From Smallanthus sonchifolius (taxonomy: Eukaryota; Streptophyta; Magnoliopsida; Asterales; Asteraceae), in the NCBI GenBank assembly GCA_023525975.1, contig CM042032.1, positions 73,492,260 through 73,556,259 of the forward strand: a DNA stretch of 64,000 nt, written 5' to 3'. Below are positions 1-13,160 of this stretch, piece by piece. The number at the start of each line of letters is the position of its first letter. Within the stretch, counting starts at the first letter, position 1. Under the pieces are notes generated by a model. It was not told the origin of the DNA, ran no database searches, and saw only the letters and a program-made list of their open reading frames with translations. The translations under genes and the position numbers were made by a program.

Positions 1-120
1 CATCATCAATTAAATTGTTTAATCATTTTATAATTTGTAAATCATCATTACTAATTACTATTTAATTTTTTCTTTATTTAGCCCGTGTAATACACTGGTT
101 TTTCTAACCTGGTAACCTAA
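1..120 (+). mobile_element. Helitron 3' end (5' part outside window)
   Basis: Positions 82-95 carry the GC-rich near-palindrome CCCGTGTAATACAC, followed after a short tail by CTAA (117-120) and then T. This is the plant Helitron 3' signature: hairpin, short tail, CTRR, insertion into AT. The same hairpin and tail occur in the Helitrons at 55.8-56.7 kb. The hairpin here is imperfect and the tail is longer (TCTAACCTGGTAACCTAA), so this looks like an old, non-autonomous copy. No coding sequence is visible. Confidence 0.6.
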
Positions 121-135
121 TATATTAGATCATAA

Positions 136-262
136 TGTTAATAGTAATATATATGAGGTAGATTATGTAAATTTGGATATAGTATATATCCCTCTCTTGT
201 AACCCTAATCATTTACACAATCAATACAAACAATACAATTACACACACATAAAGGAGATTAA
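136..262 (+). repeat. Putative copia 5' LTR
   Basis: The segment starts with TGTTA at 136, has a TATA-rich stretch and the text TATATCCCTCTCTTGTAACC (typical of short copia LTRs), and ends in a CA-rich run about 15 bases before the PBS. The exact LTR end (CA at 248-249 or a few bases later) is uncertain because no 3' LTR remains for comparison. Confidence 0.45.
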
Positions 263-821
263 CTTGGTATCAGAGCCAAGCACCTTTTTTCGCCGCTAGC
301 CGCCCCTCACCACCACCGACGAAGCTCCGGTCGCCGCACAATCGGCTCTTTCTTCCGTTTTCTTAATCCACGCCGTCACATGTGTTGTCTAACTTCATCT
401 TTGGTCCACAAATCCACTGATTTTCGGCTTCCATAACCACCACAGCCACCACTAAACCTTAGATCGCCGCTGCCACTAAACTTGTGTTCTGCCGCCTTCA
501 TTCTTTACCTCCGCGTTTCTAAATCCACGCTTGTCTCTGTCTTTTCTCTACTCGAAACATTGTGTTTCATCCGTCTTGCCTTGAACGAAAGTTCCCAAGC
601 AAAATTTTTTACCTCAGGTGAAAGATCTCAACTTTCGTCCACCAGTTTATGCAAAACTTTCCAACTTTCGTCCGCAAGCAAAACTTCTTTGAACCAGGAG
701 AAAGTTATCAACTTTCATCCACCAGCCTTAGGCGAAACTTTCCAACTTCTGCTCGCAGCTTTCAAGACGAAACTTCTCCGGACAAAACCTTTTACCTTTT
801 GCACAATCGCCACTATTACAC
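263..821 (+). other. Copia primer binding site and leader
   Basis: TGGTATCAGAGCC at 265-277 is complementary to the 3' end of plant initiator tRNA-Met, the usual primer of copia elements. The following C-rich leader (about 280-820) contains several short open frames, but none resembles gag. The leader is cut at 821 by gypsy element A; gag resumes after 23911. Confidence 0.7.
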
Positions 822-3716
822 TGTCACACCCCAACCGACGGCGGATTATACGTCGGGGCGGACACGGTTGTTCAAAAGCACAATGTTGACTATTAAAATT
901 TAAATATTTCATAAATAACTTTCAAAGGTTCAATACAAGAAAGGAAACAGAAAGTTCAACAAAACATAGCAAGAATACAAGACTAAATTGGTAATTTCTC
1001 TAAGTCCAAAGCATCCTATATGACCACAAGAAAGCCTCAAACTTGAGCACCTGAAACATGTTAAGTAAACTGTCAACTAAAAATAGTTGGTGAGATACAA
1101 AGGTTTTTACACAGTTTAACAAAGTCTTTAAAAGTTTTATAACTCACTATGTACATGTATCTAAGGTATAAGTGTGAGAAACAAACAAGTTTAAACATTT
1201 TGCATATCAATACTTCCAACCAAGATTAGGCATAACCCGAAGGTTACCCTTAAAGAATAGGTCCAGTAACAATCATCATGGGCTCCCCCCAAAGGATCAA
1301 TCAAACTAGCTGGATTGGTCAAATACAATAGATCAAGTATTGTCATTGTAGGCTCGATCAACGTTAATGAGTATGCTAGAGTTAAGTCTAATTTAAGCAT
1401 GCAAGTCTCAAAACACATAACACAAAGAAAAACATATAGACATAGTTGTTTATGAATTGTATAAGTCTAAAAGTTTCATACATGTTTCACCCCAAGTTTA
1501 TAAACAAAAAACAAAACAAAACAAAAAGGGGCTAAGTATACTCACTTGGAATAATGAAAGAGTTCCCAACAAAGATAATGTGTAGTAAAGCCTTGAGGAA
1601 GAATATCCTCACAACAAGCTTAAATAACAAAGTCTAAAGTTCAAAGTTTGATCCTAAAAGTCTATGGCAATGGATCTAGGTTCTAAGATTAACTAGGGTT
1701 CCAATGGGAGGCGAGACTGATTGTGTTATTTAAATAGGTTTTATAAAGTTTACTCAAAATTATAAATAAGTTTTTAATTAAATGACACAAGTCTTGAAAT
1801 ATAAAAGTTTATTAAGTTTATAGTTTAAAATAATTAGAATAATTACTTAAAATGTTTTATGATTATTAATTACACATGATAGGTAATAATAGTTTAAAAT
1901 AGTTTTCTAAGTGTTTATAATTAAAGATGTAACAATAAATAAGTAAAAGAATATAATTATTAAGGATGAATAATAATTACTTAAAAGAATTTGAAATTAA
2001 TTACTTTATCTAATTAAAATGATTAGTATAAAACACCTAGAATTATTTAAAGTATTTAATCATGAAGTAACTTGTAATTATTGTAAATAATATTTAAAAT
2101 GTTTTTAAAAGTTTAAATAAATAACATGAAAGTATAAGTTTATAAAATATTAAACAGAATTCTTATTTATATTAAAGTTTATGTTTATAAGTTATTATTG
2201 ATTAAATTAAAGTTTCTGTTTTATTTCATAAGATTTTATAAGTTTATAAAATTTCTGATTTTAAATAATGTATATTTATTTTTCTGTTTTTAATGTAAAT
2301 AAATAAATAACTTTTCTGTTTTGTATAAAAAAAAATAAGTCTATGAGTCTTTTGATTTCTAAATAAGATATAAGTTTTATAAACTTTTCTGATTTTATAA
2401 AACTAATATAAGTTTTCTGTCTAATTAAAGTTTATAATTATTATTAAAGTTTAAAACAAAATAATTTTATTCATTCTAGAAAATAAATAGCAAATTAAGT
2501 TTTCTGACTTTATAAAATATTTTTTATAAGTTTTATAGAAGTTTGTAAAAAAAATTTTTGTTTTTAAGAATTTAAAACTATTATTAAATATTTAATTTCT
2601 AATAGTTTTAACTAAGTTTTATTTAAATAAAAAGGTTTCTGGAAATAAAAGTGTAAATAAAAATTAGTTTTAAGTTTATAAAAGTATAACAGATTCTATA
2701 AAAATTATTAAAAGTATTAAAACTGATTAAAAAAAATAAAAAAAAATAAAAGGACAAAACTCAGGCCGGCCAGATTCGAACCTGGGCCGCCTGAGTCCAC
2801 ACACAAATGACTAAACCACCCGGCTACGGGCCTCGCTGGTGTTAAACACGGAAAAAGAAATAGATAAACAATATCCCAAAACGTCCCTAATCCCGTATGA
2901 ACCCTAGAATCAAAATCCCCTAATTACAAACTGATTAACCCTCTGTTAATGCAAATTGATAGAGGGCTATTGATCTGTGAATGGAAACGAAGATTTTGGC
3001 CTTTCGAATTACCTAGATTGAAGTCGAAATGAGGGAGATCGGGTTCAAGCGTCTGAGCGGCTGTCCACAAGAGCGAATCGAGCAATGCAGGTACGCATCG
3101 AAGCAATTGAGGCTTCAGAGAGTTAAAGGGAGGTGTCGCGAAGGTGATTGGGTCGATATTTATAATCGATTTCATCAATTAATGCCTTAACAGTTGGGGA
3201 GTATATCGGGGATGAAAACGAATTCAAATTCGAATCCCGCGAGCGTTAGAATTGATTTCAAGCATTGAAGGTTCTTGGGTTTGGGTCGCACGCTCGAGTA
3301 GAAGCTCGAGGTGCATTGAATTTGGCCGGAAAACGTGTTTTCGATGAAACGAACGCAAAATCTGTCTCAGCGGGGGATCGAACTCGGGACTGATTTCGAA
3401 TTCGAAAGTTTAGATTAATTGCACATAGGTCCCTGATGTTTCAAGTCTTTATTATTTTATGCCCAAAATACGATTTTTTTTGTTTAAAACAAGTTTCAGA
3501 AATTGACAGCTTTGGTCCCTGGCTTTATAAAATAATATGTTTTTATTTTTTATTTTTTAATTTCAACTAAGTTTTTTTGTAAGTTTTACACCTTATTATT
3601 TTTATAATTTTATAAAAATAATTTAGGTTTATAATTTACAAATTTAAGTATAAGTTTAATAATTATATTATTCTAATAAATATAAACTTATAAAGTTTTA
3701 AAAAGATTACATACAC

Positions 3717-3757
<41 letters not shown>

Positions 3758-3980
3758 TGTATGTTTCAAGTGTTATAACTAATATTTATTTTTTTTAAGA
3801 AAAAAAAATTAATATTTATTATTTAATTAATATTTCAAGTTTTTAGGATTTTGACAATACGTGCAAAGATTATGGAAGGGTACGTTCATTGGATTTGAAA
3901 TAGATAGGTTACAAAGGAAAAATAGAATTACAATATGATAAGTGTAAAAATGATACATCGAAAAAATCCCGAATATGACA
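822..3980 (-). repeat. Element A 3' LTR
   Basis: The segment begins TGTCACACCCC on the + strand and ends GAATATGACA, so in sense orientation it runs TGTCATATTC...GGGGTGTGACA. It is 3159 bp against 2931 bp for its partner at 20981-23911. The size difference comes largely from an AT-rich stretch (about 2520-2740) mostly absent from the partner. It contains a tRNA-like block (2762-2842), an intron-like module (1051-1545), a (TA)n run at about 3728-3755 and otherwise AT-rich filler with no gene. Confidence 0.88.
2762..2842 (-). other. tRNA-like block in LTR A (3' copy)
   Basis: Read on the minus strand, this block has TAGCCGGGTGG (A-box-like) and, about 40 nt later, GGTTCGAATCT (B-box consensus GGTTCGANNCC with one change), flanked by short complementary GC arms. 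The region is GC-rich inside a very AT-rich LTR. It does not fold into an obvious complete cloverleaf, so I call it tRNA-like, not a tRNA gene. Confidence 0.55.
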
Positions 3981-4013
3981 GTCTCCCATACTTTAGAAAA
4001 TTTCGTCCTGAAA
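3981..4013 (-). promoter_or_regulatory. Element A polypurine tract and upstream palindrome
   Basis: On the minus strand, AAAGTATGGGAGAC abuts the LTR start TGTCAT and is the plus-strand primer site (PPT). Just upstream (4001-4013) is TTTCAGGACGAAA, one change from the motif TTTCGGGACGAAA found before the PPT in elements B and E. Confidence 0.7.
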
Positions 4014-4014
4014 T

Positions 4015-6473
4015 TTAAGAGGATGGTCCAGGGAAAAGATGCTGGTACTTGTCTTTCATTTGGTCTTCCCGTTCCCAAGTGAACTCTGGGCCACGTTTAG
4101 ACTCCCAACGAACTTTGATGATAGGTATACGACTATGCGTGAGTTGCTTTACTTCACGATCGATGATTTCCACGGGTTTCTCTACGAAGTGCATAGTCTC
4201 ATCAATGCGCACTTCATCGAGAGGTATGTGGAGGTTCTCATCAGCAAGACACTTTTTGAGATTGGGGACGTGAAAAGTCGGATGAATGTTGCTGAGCTCT
4301 TCGGGTAATTCAAGCTTGTAGGTCACTTTCCCGATCCTCTCGAGAATCTTAAAAGGACCCACAAAACGAGGTGCTAGTTTACCTTTCTTCCCAAACCGAA
4401 CCACTCCCTTCCAAGGAGATACCTTTAGAAGTACGAGATCACCGACTTGGAATTCCAAAGGCTTTCGTCGCCTGTCAGCATAGCTCTTTTGCCGACTTCT
4501 AGCCACCAGAAGTTATCACGAATACGAAGGACCTTATCGGATGTTTCCTGAATAAGTTCAGGTCCGGTGATTTGTGCTTCATCGATCTCGTTCCAAAAAA
4601 CAGGAGAACGACATTTGCCACCATAGAGAGCTTCAAAAGGTGCCATGTTGATGCTAGTATGATAGCTATTGTTATAAGAAAACTCAATCAAAGGCAGATG
4701 TGAATCCCAACTACCACCGAAGTCAATAACACATGCCCTAAGCATGTCCTCTAAGTTCTGAATGGTTCTCTCGGATTGACCATCGGTATGAGGATGGTAA
4801 GCCATGCTGAGATTCAACTGAGTACCAAGAGCAGATTGCAAGGATTGCCAGAAGCGGGAAGTGAAACGACCATCACGGTAAGAGATTATGTTAAGAGGCA
4901 CACCATGATGACTAACCACTTCGTTAATGTAGACCCGAGCCAATTTCTCGACTCCATAGTCCTCGCGAATACGCAAGAAATGCACATATTTAGTCAGACA
5001 GTCAACGATTACCCAAAAACTATGGTGACCACAAGAGGTGCGTGGAAGTTTTATAATGAAATCCATCGCTACACACTCCCATTTCCACACGAGAATTTCT
5101 GGGTGATCAAGAAGACCAGACGGACGCTGATGCTCGACTTTTACCTTAAAGCAAGTGAGGCACTTTGCTACGCAGAGGACAATGTCCTTCTTCTTGCCGG
5201 GCCACCAGTACTGGCAACGAAGATCCTTGTGCATTTTATCCGCACTAGGATGAACCGAATAACGAGTCTTATGAGCCTCGTCCAAGATGAACGTATGAAG
5301 GTTATCACGATCAGGAACCCAGATGTGATTCAAGAAGTAAAGCAAACCGTTGGGCTTGGATTCTAATTGGAGTTCAGCACCGCATGCCATTTCGTTGTAC
5401 ATATTCCCTTCGGTAACCAAAAGGTGTTGAGCCTCAAGAATGCGGGTTTGAATGTCAGTTTGAATTCTCACACAATGTAACATGGTGTGCTCCTTTCGAC
5501 TCAAAGCATCGGATACAACATTCGCCTTTCCAGGATGGTAACGAATGTCACAGTCGTGGTCGTTAGGTAATTCAACCCAATGTCGATGTCTCATGTTGAG
5601 TTCCTTTTGATTGAAAATATGCTGAAGGCTTTTGTGGTCGGTGAAAACCACACACTTAGTACCATAGAGGTAGTGTCGCCAGATTTTAAGAGCAAAGACA
5701 ACCTCACCCAATTTGAGATCATGCGTTGTGTAGTTCTTTTCATGGATCTTAAGTTGCCTTGACGCGTAGGCAATAACCTTGCCTCGTTGCATAAGGACAC
5801 AACCGAGACCTTGGTTAGATGCATCACAATAAAGTACGAAGTCATCATTACCCTCTGGAAGAGTCAAAATCGGAGCGTAGCAAAGCTTTTGCTTAATGGT
5901 TTGAAAGACTTCTTTTTGTTTCGGTCCCCACTCGTAAGGCTTGCCTTTAAGGCTGTGAGGGGCACCACAACTTTGGAGAAGTTAGAAATGAAATGACGGT
6001 AATAACCGGCTAGACCAAGAAATGAACGAACTTCTGTAGGAGTCTTTCGTGCTTTCCAGTTTTTCACTACTTCGATCTTTGCGGGATCCACGTGAATTCC
6101 TTTCTCGTTGACTATATGCCCTAGGAATTGGACTTCATTTAGCCAGAATTCACACTTGGAAAATTTTGCAAAAAATTTCTCCTTCTTCAAAAGATCTAAC
6201 ACCAAACGTAAGTGTTCTTCAGGATTCTTCTTGGTTTTAGAATATATTAGAATATCGTCAATGAAGAAAATTACGAACTTGTCCAAGTACGGTCTACACA
6301 CATGGTTCATTAAGTCCATGAATACCGTAGGTGCATTGGTTAGACCAAAAGGCATAACCATAAACTCGTAGTGACCATAACTTGTACGAAAGGCTGTATT
6401 TGGAACGTCATCCTCAAGGACACGAAGTTGATGGTAACCGGAATGAAGATCAATCTTGGAAAAACATGAAGAA
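4015..6473 (-). pseudogene. Element A pol: RT (C-terminal part), RNase H, integrase, chromodomain
   Basis: Reading from 6473 downward: RT resumes right after the B insertion with CFSKIDLHSGYHQLR and has the catalytic FIDD motif. RNase H (VLYCDASNQGLGCVLMQRGK) starts near 5850, and an integrase core with a DGRF and YHPHTDGQSERT segment follows. Integrase C-terminus and a chromodomain-like tail (KVRWESKRGPEFTWE) end at 4015. At least two frame changes break it: one near 5865 between RT and RNase H and one near 4500 before the integrase C-terminus. It cannot make a full polyprotein. Confidence 0.88.
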
Positions 6474-7965
6474 TGTGACAACCCGACTTTTCAGGTTAAC
6501 TCAGTTAGTAAGTTCCGTTAAATTTCTGTTAAAAACCTAACCCCGTTATATAATCCAGTTAAATTCAAACTTCAGGGATCATTCTTGCCAATATTTAATC
6601 TTAAAACTACAGGGATTAGTTGTGTAATTAGCCTAAACCCATCTGTTGACTTTATGAAGTCAAAATCGATGGAATTATTCCTGTTTGACTTCTGGAAGTC
6701 AAACCATTCATTCTTGATCTTGAATTCGCGAATTACAACTGATTAGGCTTGAATCAGTAACGGAAATCGCATTAAACACCATTAACGGTCATAACTAATA
6801 CTTTAATCATCGTGAATGTGTCGAATTAAACCCAATAATGGGTATTCAAAACGAAACCGTCGACCATCACGCTATACGCCTCAAATTCGTTGATTCCGAT
6901 CAACATCCTCACAAATCAATCATTTGCGTAGCTAAGTCGAGTTCCTTTGGGTCTGTTTCACCAATCAATTTGACGGACGACGAGCCTGAGGAGTCGGAAT
7001 CCAAGATCGCCAAAGTCGGAAACCCATCTAGTCGATCTCCTTCAATCCGTCACGTATTCTGGTAATTGATCCTACCCTTAGCTTCATTTTTACTCTTTGA
7101 ATGAAAGCCCTATGTTAATTGGGGCTCATAATATCTAATTGATCAAGACCCGTAATCTAGGGTTCATACGAAACCCAATTTGGGGCTTTTGATACTAAAC
7201 TCGATTAAAATTCAATTGAATCATATGGTTAGACTCGCAATTACCTACTCTTTGAAAGCCCCATATCAATTAAATCAAGTAATATCGAATTGATTATAAA
7301 CCGTAAACTAGGGTTCATCATAAATTCGATTTGGGGGTTTATATCCTAGACTTAACCAAAATGGAATTAATCTATATGATTAGATTCGAAATTCTTCCCT
7401 TTGTAAAAGCCCCATGAATTCGATGGTTAACAATATCGAATTCAACAGATTTGATTCTTGGTTCTTGATCTAGGATTTCGGCCCGTATATGCGTGATTAA
7501 ACGATTCAAAACGTGTAAATTTTGCAATTAAACATCACCTCAGACTCGCCTATATCCCATCTATCAAAACCTTTATGCGCTTGCATTCAATCGTGATCGA
7601 AATCGATGGAGATTGGGGATGGTTTAATTCGGATCGCGACTAAGGGTAGAAGGGAGTCCTACTGTCATATCATTCATTTCAAATAGTTTATTTCGGATCG
7701 CGACTTAGTACATGCATGGAGTCCTACTGTCATATCATTCATTTCAAATATTTTAAATAGTTTATTTAATTACATTAATTGACGCTCGTTGCGTGTAATT
7801 ATTTGTACTTCATTTTAACGTTTACGCTTCCGCATTAACTCTGAACTTTTATGTTATGACATTTCAAGTCCCATATAGTGTTGTTTGATGTAACTAATGA
7901 CTGAGATCCTGGTGTGTCACCTTCCAAACGGTAAAACTCCGTTAGTTGAAATTGGGGGTGTGACA
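6474..7965 (+). repeat. Element B 5' LTR (internally deleted)
   Basis: Boundaries TGTGACAACC...GGGGTGTGACA. It matches the 3' LTR at both ends, but lacks the roughly 1.3-1.4 kb middle (tRNA-like block plus intron-like module) present at 16637-18000 of the 3' copy. At the scar (7655-7735) the text TCCTACTGTCATATCATTC occurs twice, as a direct repeat. It retains about 330 bp (around 7047-7330) that the 3' copy lost. Confidence 0.88.
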
Positions 7966-9874
7966 GATTGGTATCAGAGACATTGGTTATAGAGAACTAG
8001 GATTGCATACTAGACTATAACCGTACACATGCATTAGTTACACGGCACAGACACTCATACCTGATACATATAGCATCTATACATACATTGTAGTGCAGGT
8101 ATGTAACACCATCCGTATCACCCTCAGTTGGCGAGGGACACAACATTTGCATTGCATCATCATTCCCAGTGGCGACACTCGGGGAATCACCAGAATATCA
8201 TCCACTCCCGTCCGTGGGTAGCGAGACGAAGCCTTCGAAGGAGTCTCTCACACCATCTCCCGTTGGGTATGGTGGGTTTTCTCAGGTCCATGTTATGGAC
8301 GACACTCAGCACTAACGCATATCTCTTTGGGAATTGGGATCGTCGAAGGTGAGTCCCTACTGTAACCACCAGCAACAATACGCCGAATGAAGGCAGACCG
8401 TTGCACGTATCATTGCAGAATCCGTTGACACGTAGATGTCATCACTCTCCCGAGCCATGGGCTCGCGTCTTTGATCGATATTCTGTTGAGAATGGATCAA
8501 ACACAAATCTGAGAACGCATTGTTCAAAGCATACTTAAACCCTATCTTGACTCAGTTGAAAGGACGGCTACTTTGCTGCTTCCTATAACTTGTATTCATG
8601 AATTAGTTTCATTTCTCGAAGTCGCATTTCGTGTACATGTTTGCTTCATGCTCTCATCTACAATCCGATGGATTGGACTCTTGTATTGTGTTTCAACTCG
8701 AGTGAATACTCGGATCAAACGATTTCTGACTACTCATCCTAATATGAGTCCTAGTTGATCAACTTATGATTAGTGACTAAGCTTTCCGATAACTTACCAT
8801 CTCTAACAATACTCTGTATTCAGAAATACAAGCTAAAGGACATTATGAGACAGGACAAGGAGAACTAGGGTGAGCATGCAAAGCAAATTATCATTACGGG
8901 TGCACACGTAATAGTAATTTGAGGTGCATGTAAGTCCTGGTGAAACCTAGTGTGTGGAAGAATGGTCCTAATCAGTGATTTACAGACTTTGGTTTCCACT
9001 ATCTGTAGAGACTCTCATAACCCACTCAACGATTAATTGGTATCGTTAAACCTGTTCAACAATTGATAGACGCGACTATCAGGTTGAAAATGTTTACGGA
9101 TACACTGAATTATCATCAATGGGATCCATCAATGTTATTTTCACCCATGTAAGAGTCTTAGTGATCTTACGACTCTCATTCAAACTTAATCAATAGAACC
9201 ACCTAGAGTGAAACTCTAGTAGAACCTCAGAGTAAAACCACCGACTCCAACTATGTACACAGAATTTTAGAAATTCTTTCTATGCTAACGCGTTATTCCT
9301 TACACTCCTACAATAGATCCAACTTGAACTTGTTACCTCATCCTGTGACTAATCCTTAGTCTAACTTTGAATTTTACTCCAGCATATTCAATCCTGTAAA
9401 CGGATTTCTTTCTTCACGAAATGATCCCGTTGATCCAATGACATCAGGAAACGAAGATTTAACCTAACCAACCATCAGTTGAACGCAACTACTCAAACAT
9501 ACATCCTATCTCTTATGCTACTGGAATCTATATCTCATTAGACTTTTCTTCCTTACATGTGAACCTCTTTCCTTAGCCTATGCATTGGCTGACACTTGCC
9601 TTATAAGCGCGGGTCTCACTAGAAGTCTCAGCATGATTTCACAAATTCCATATTAGTGTGTCGTTCTCTAATTCTATTAAAAGCCAAGTATACTATTGAG
9701 ATAGCAGACTGTAATACCCCGCATCGGTTGAGGGGGAGAACGATACGTTCCTTATTAGGAGGTGGATACCTTCTCTATTGAGACGCGTTTTGCCTGGGCG
9801 AGCAACTCGTCGGGTGAAAACAAAACCGTGAGTTCCTAGATGGGCAACCCATCGGGGGCAAAGCGGACAATATC
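7966..9874 (+). other. Element B PBS, leader and unrecognisable gag
   Basis: TTGGTATCAGAGA at 7968-7980 is a near-perfect initiator tRNA-Met primer site immediately after the LTR. The following 1.9 kb should hold leader and gag by position. I see no retained gag motif (no zinc knuckle, no long frame), only short frames up to about 75 codons, so gag is decayed or replaced. Nothing else is recognised here. Confidence 0.6.
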
Positions 9875-12800
9875 TTGGTACGGTTTGCTTGGGCTGTTAC
9901 AGACGCTAAAAAAAATCGAAACAACTCGCATTCTTGCAGATGTAAACTAGCATTGGTTAGTAATAAACTTGACATTGACCGTCTGCCAGTTACACTTGGC
10001 AGTTTCGACCTTATTGTCGGTATGAATTGGTTATCCGAGAACCAACCTGAGTCCATCCGTTGTGACAAAAAAATGTTTGCATTCCTCTCCTTAGAGGGGA
10101 AATCCTTTCTGTCCAAGGCAAAAGGAGTGGTGCAGTCGTTGGCATCATATCCTTTATGAAAGTACATAAATGTCTTCGAAAAGGGCATACGGCTATTTTG
10201 GCTCTCATTGCCGAACAGCCATATGAGGAGGAGAAGATCGACGACATACTGATCATTCGTGATTATCCGAAAGTATTTTCGAAGACCTGCCTGGTCTTCC
10301 ACCACATCGTCAAGTCGAATTCCAAATTGATCTAGTACCAGGAGCAGCGCCTATTGCTTGGGCGCTCTACAGACTTGCACCTAGTAAATTGCAAGAACTA
10401 TCCAAACAACTGTAAGAGTTGTTGGATAGAGGTTTCATCCGACCTAGTTCATCACCGTGGAGAGCTCCGGTACTATTTGTCAAGAAGAAGGACGGAACTT
10501 TCCATATGTGTATTGATTATCGGGAGCTGAATAAAATCACAATCAAGAACCGCTACCCTTTACCCCGCATCGATGATTTGTTTGATCAACTCTATGGATC
10601 AAGCTTCTATTCCAAGATATATCTTAGATCCGGTTATCATCAACTGAGAGTCTGAGCCGAGGGCATCTCAAAGACGGCATTCAGAACCAGGTAAGGTCAC
10701 TACGAATTCATGGTCATGCCCTTCGGATTGACCAATGCACCCGCGGTATTCATGGACCTCATAAACCGTGTGTGTAAACCGTACCTAGATCAGTTCGTTA
10801 TCGTCTTCATCGATGACATCCTCACCTACTCCAAGAATAGGGATGAACATGATGAACACCTGTGTTTGATTTCATAATTGCTAAAACAAGAGAAATTGTA
10901 TGCCAAAATTTCCAAGTGCGAACTCTGGGTTCGAGAAGTACAATTCTTAAAACCGGTAGTCAACAAGACGGGAATACATGTCAATCCAGCTAAAGTAGAA
11001 GCAATCAAGAATTGGGCAGCACCTACAACGTCGACGGAGGTGCGTCAATTTCTGGGATTGGCTGGCTACTACCGTCGTCTCATTGAAGGATTCTCCAAGA
11101 TTTCCCAACCCTTCACAACCTTAACTCAAAAAGGTAAACCCTGTCTCTGCAGTGCACCAAATCCTATCTCTTCCAGAGGGAACGGATGATTTTGTGGTGT
11201 ATTGTGATGCATTCATTCAAGATCTTGGTTGTGTGCTGATGCAACGCGAGAAAGTGATCGCATACGCTTCTCGTCAACTGAAAATCCACGAGAAAAACTA
11301 CACGACTCATGACTTAGAGTTGGGAGTCGTGGTATTTGCACTAAAAATCTGGAGACACTGCTTGTACGGTACCAAATGCACTACCTGCACTGATCACAAG
11401 AGTCTTCAGCATATCTTTGAACAGAAAGAGTTGAACACACGACAACGTCGTTGAATCGAACTCTTGAACGACTATGATTGTGCTATCAAGAATCACCCGG
11501 GCAAGACTAACGTAGTAGCCGATGCCCTAAATCAAAATAAACTAAACCCAGACGAGTCCGGCCATTACAACTCACTATCCACCCTGGACTACCTGATTAG
11601 ATCAGTAGTGCTCAACTTGAAGCTCTGAAAGAGGAAAACCTATCGCTGGAAGGTACACGCGGTATGGAAGCACAACTCGAAGTTAAATCAGACGGTACTC
11701 GCTACTTCGCGGAGCGAATATGGGTTCCAAAGCACGGGAACATAAGGGGACTTGTAATGGATGAATCTCACGAATCGCGCTATTCTATTCATCCTAGTTC
11801 CGATGAGATGTATCATGAACTAAAGGTTCCCTATTAGTGGATGAACATGAAAACTGATATGGCCACCTACGTTAGCAAGTGCCTGACCTGCTAGAAGGTC
11901 AAAGTCAAGTACCAAGAACCTGCTGGGTTGTTTCATCAACCGGAAATTCCGATGTGGAAATGGGAGTAGATTTCCATGGATTTTATTACCAAACTACCCC
12001 TAACTTCTATCGGATGCGACACTATCTGGGTGATCGTAGATCGCTTGACAAAATCTGCACACTTCCTTGCAATCAAAGAAACCGACAAGATGGAAAAACT
12101 CACTCGTATTTACTTGAAGGAAGTAGTCTCTCGGCACGATGTGTGCCAATTTCTATCATCTCGGATCGAGACGCTCGATTCACTTCTCGGTTCTGGCAAT
12201 CATTGCAAAATTCCCTAGGCACACGTCTAGACATGAGTACAGCATATCATCCATAAACTGATGGTCAAACGGAACGTACCATTCAAACCTCAGAAGACAT
12301 GCTACGAGCTTGTATGATAGATTTCGGTAACAGTTGGGAAACTCACTTGCCTTTAGTGGAGTTCTTCTACAATAACAGTTATCAAACTAGCATCAAAGCA
12401 GCACCATTCGAGGCATTATACGGACGTAAATGCCGATCTCCTATCTGTTGGGCTGAAGTTAGGGATAGCCAACTTACGGGTCCTGAACTTGTTTTCGAAA
12501 CTTCTGAAAAGATTGAACAAATCCGAAACCGTATGGCGGCAGCTCGTGATCGTCAAAAGAGCAACGCCGATAAGCGTCGTAAACAGTTAGAATTTCAAGT
12601 AGGTGACATGGTTCTACTCAAAGTCTCACCTTGGAAAGGTGTAATTCACTTCGGGAAACGAGGCAAACTGAATCCTCGTTATGTTGGACCATTCAAAATA
12701 GTGAAGAGAATTGGCCCAGTAGCTTATCAACTGGACCTACCTGAAGGATCTAGTGGTGTACACGATGTCTTTCATGTCTCGAACTTGAAGAAATGTCTAG

Positions 12801-13036
12801 CAGACGAAACACTCGCTGTTCCTCTTGAGGAACTACACATCGATGAACAACTACGGTTCGTTGAAGAACCGGTGGAAATCATGGATAGGGAAATCAAAAC
12901 GCTGAAACGCAGTAAAATCCCTATTTTCAGAGTTCGTTGGAACTCGAAACGCGGACCGGAATTCACGTGGGAAAGCGAGGATCATATGATACGCAAGTAT
13001 CCGCATCTGTTCAAGCACTCCGCGTCAAACTCTTAA
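9875..13036 (+). pseudogene. Element B protease-RT-RNase H-integrase-chromodomain
   Basis: Protease-end segment LGSFDLIVGMNWLS lies near 9990-10040. RT starts near 10419 (GFIRPSSSPWRAPVLFVKKK) with the catalytic FIDD near 10810. RNase H at about 11165-11540 includes VVYCDAFIQDLGCVLMQREK. Integrase with a YHP...DGQTERT region runs 11700-12300. The last 245 codons (12299-13036) are open and contain the integrase C-terminus and chromodomain-like RVRWNSKRGPEFTWE. Several in-frame stops are visible (for example after the RT segment LRSGYHQLRV and within HYEF upstream text), plus frame changes near 11150 and 12260, so it is inactive. Confidence 0.87.
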
Positions 13037-13046
13037 GGTACTATTC

Positions 13047-13160
13047 TAATTTTCGGGACGAAAATTCTTTTAACTAGGGGATGATGTGACATCCGGAAAT
13101 TTTTTTTATTTTGTTTAATTTTCGGGACGAAAATTCTTTTAACTAGGGGATGATGTGACA
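13047..13160 (+). repeat. Duplicated PPT/LTR-start unit of element B
   Basis: Two 45-bp copies, 69 bp apart (13047-13091 and 13116-13160), each contain TTTCGGGACGAAA, then AACTAGGGGATGA (PPT) and TGTGACA. The first is followed not by the B LTR but by TGTGACATCCGGAAATTTTT, which resembles the start of LTR C (TGTGACATTTCGGATTTTT). The second leads into the true 3' LTR at 13154. Confidence 0.8.

Noticed and set aside
6838..7065. 75-residue frame in B LTR, repeated at 13570-13758
   Set aside because: It is a duplicated LTR segment; the second copy differs by a frame change, so no selection on the peptide.
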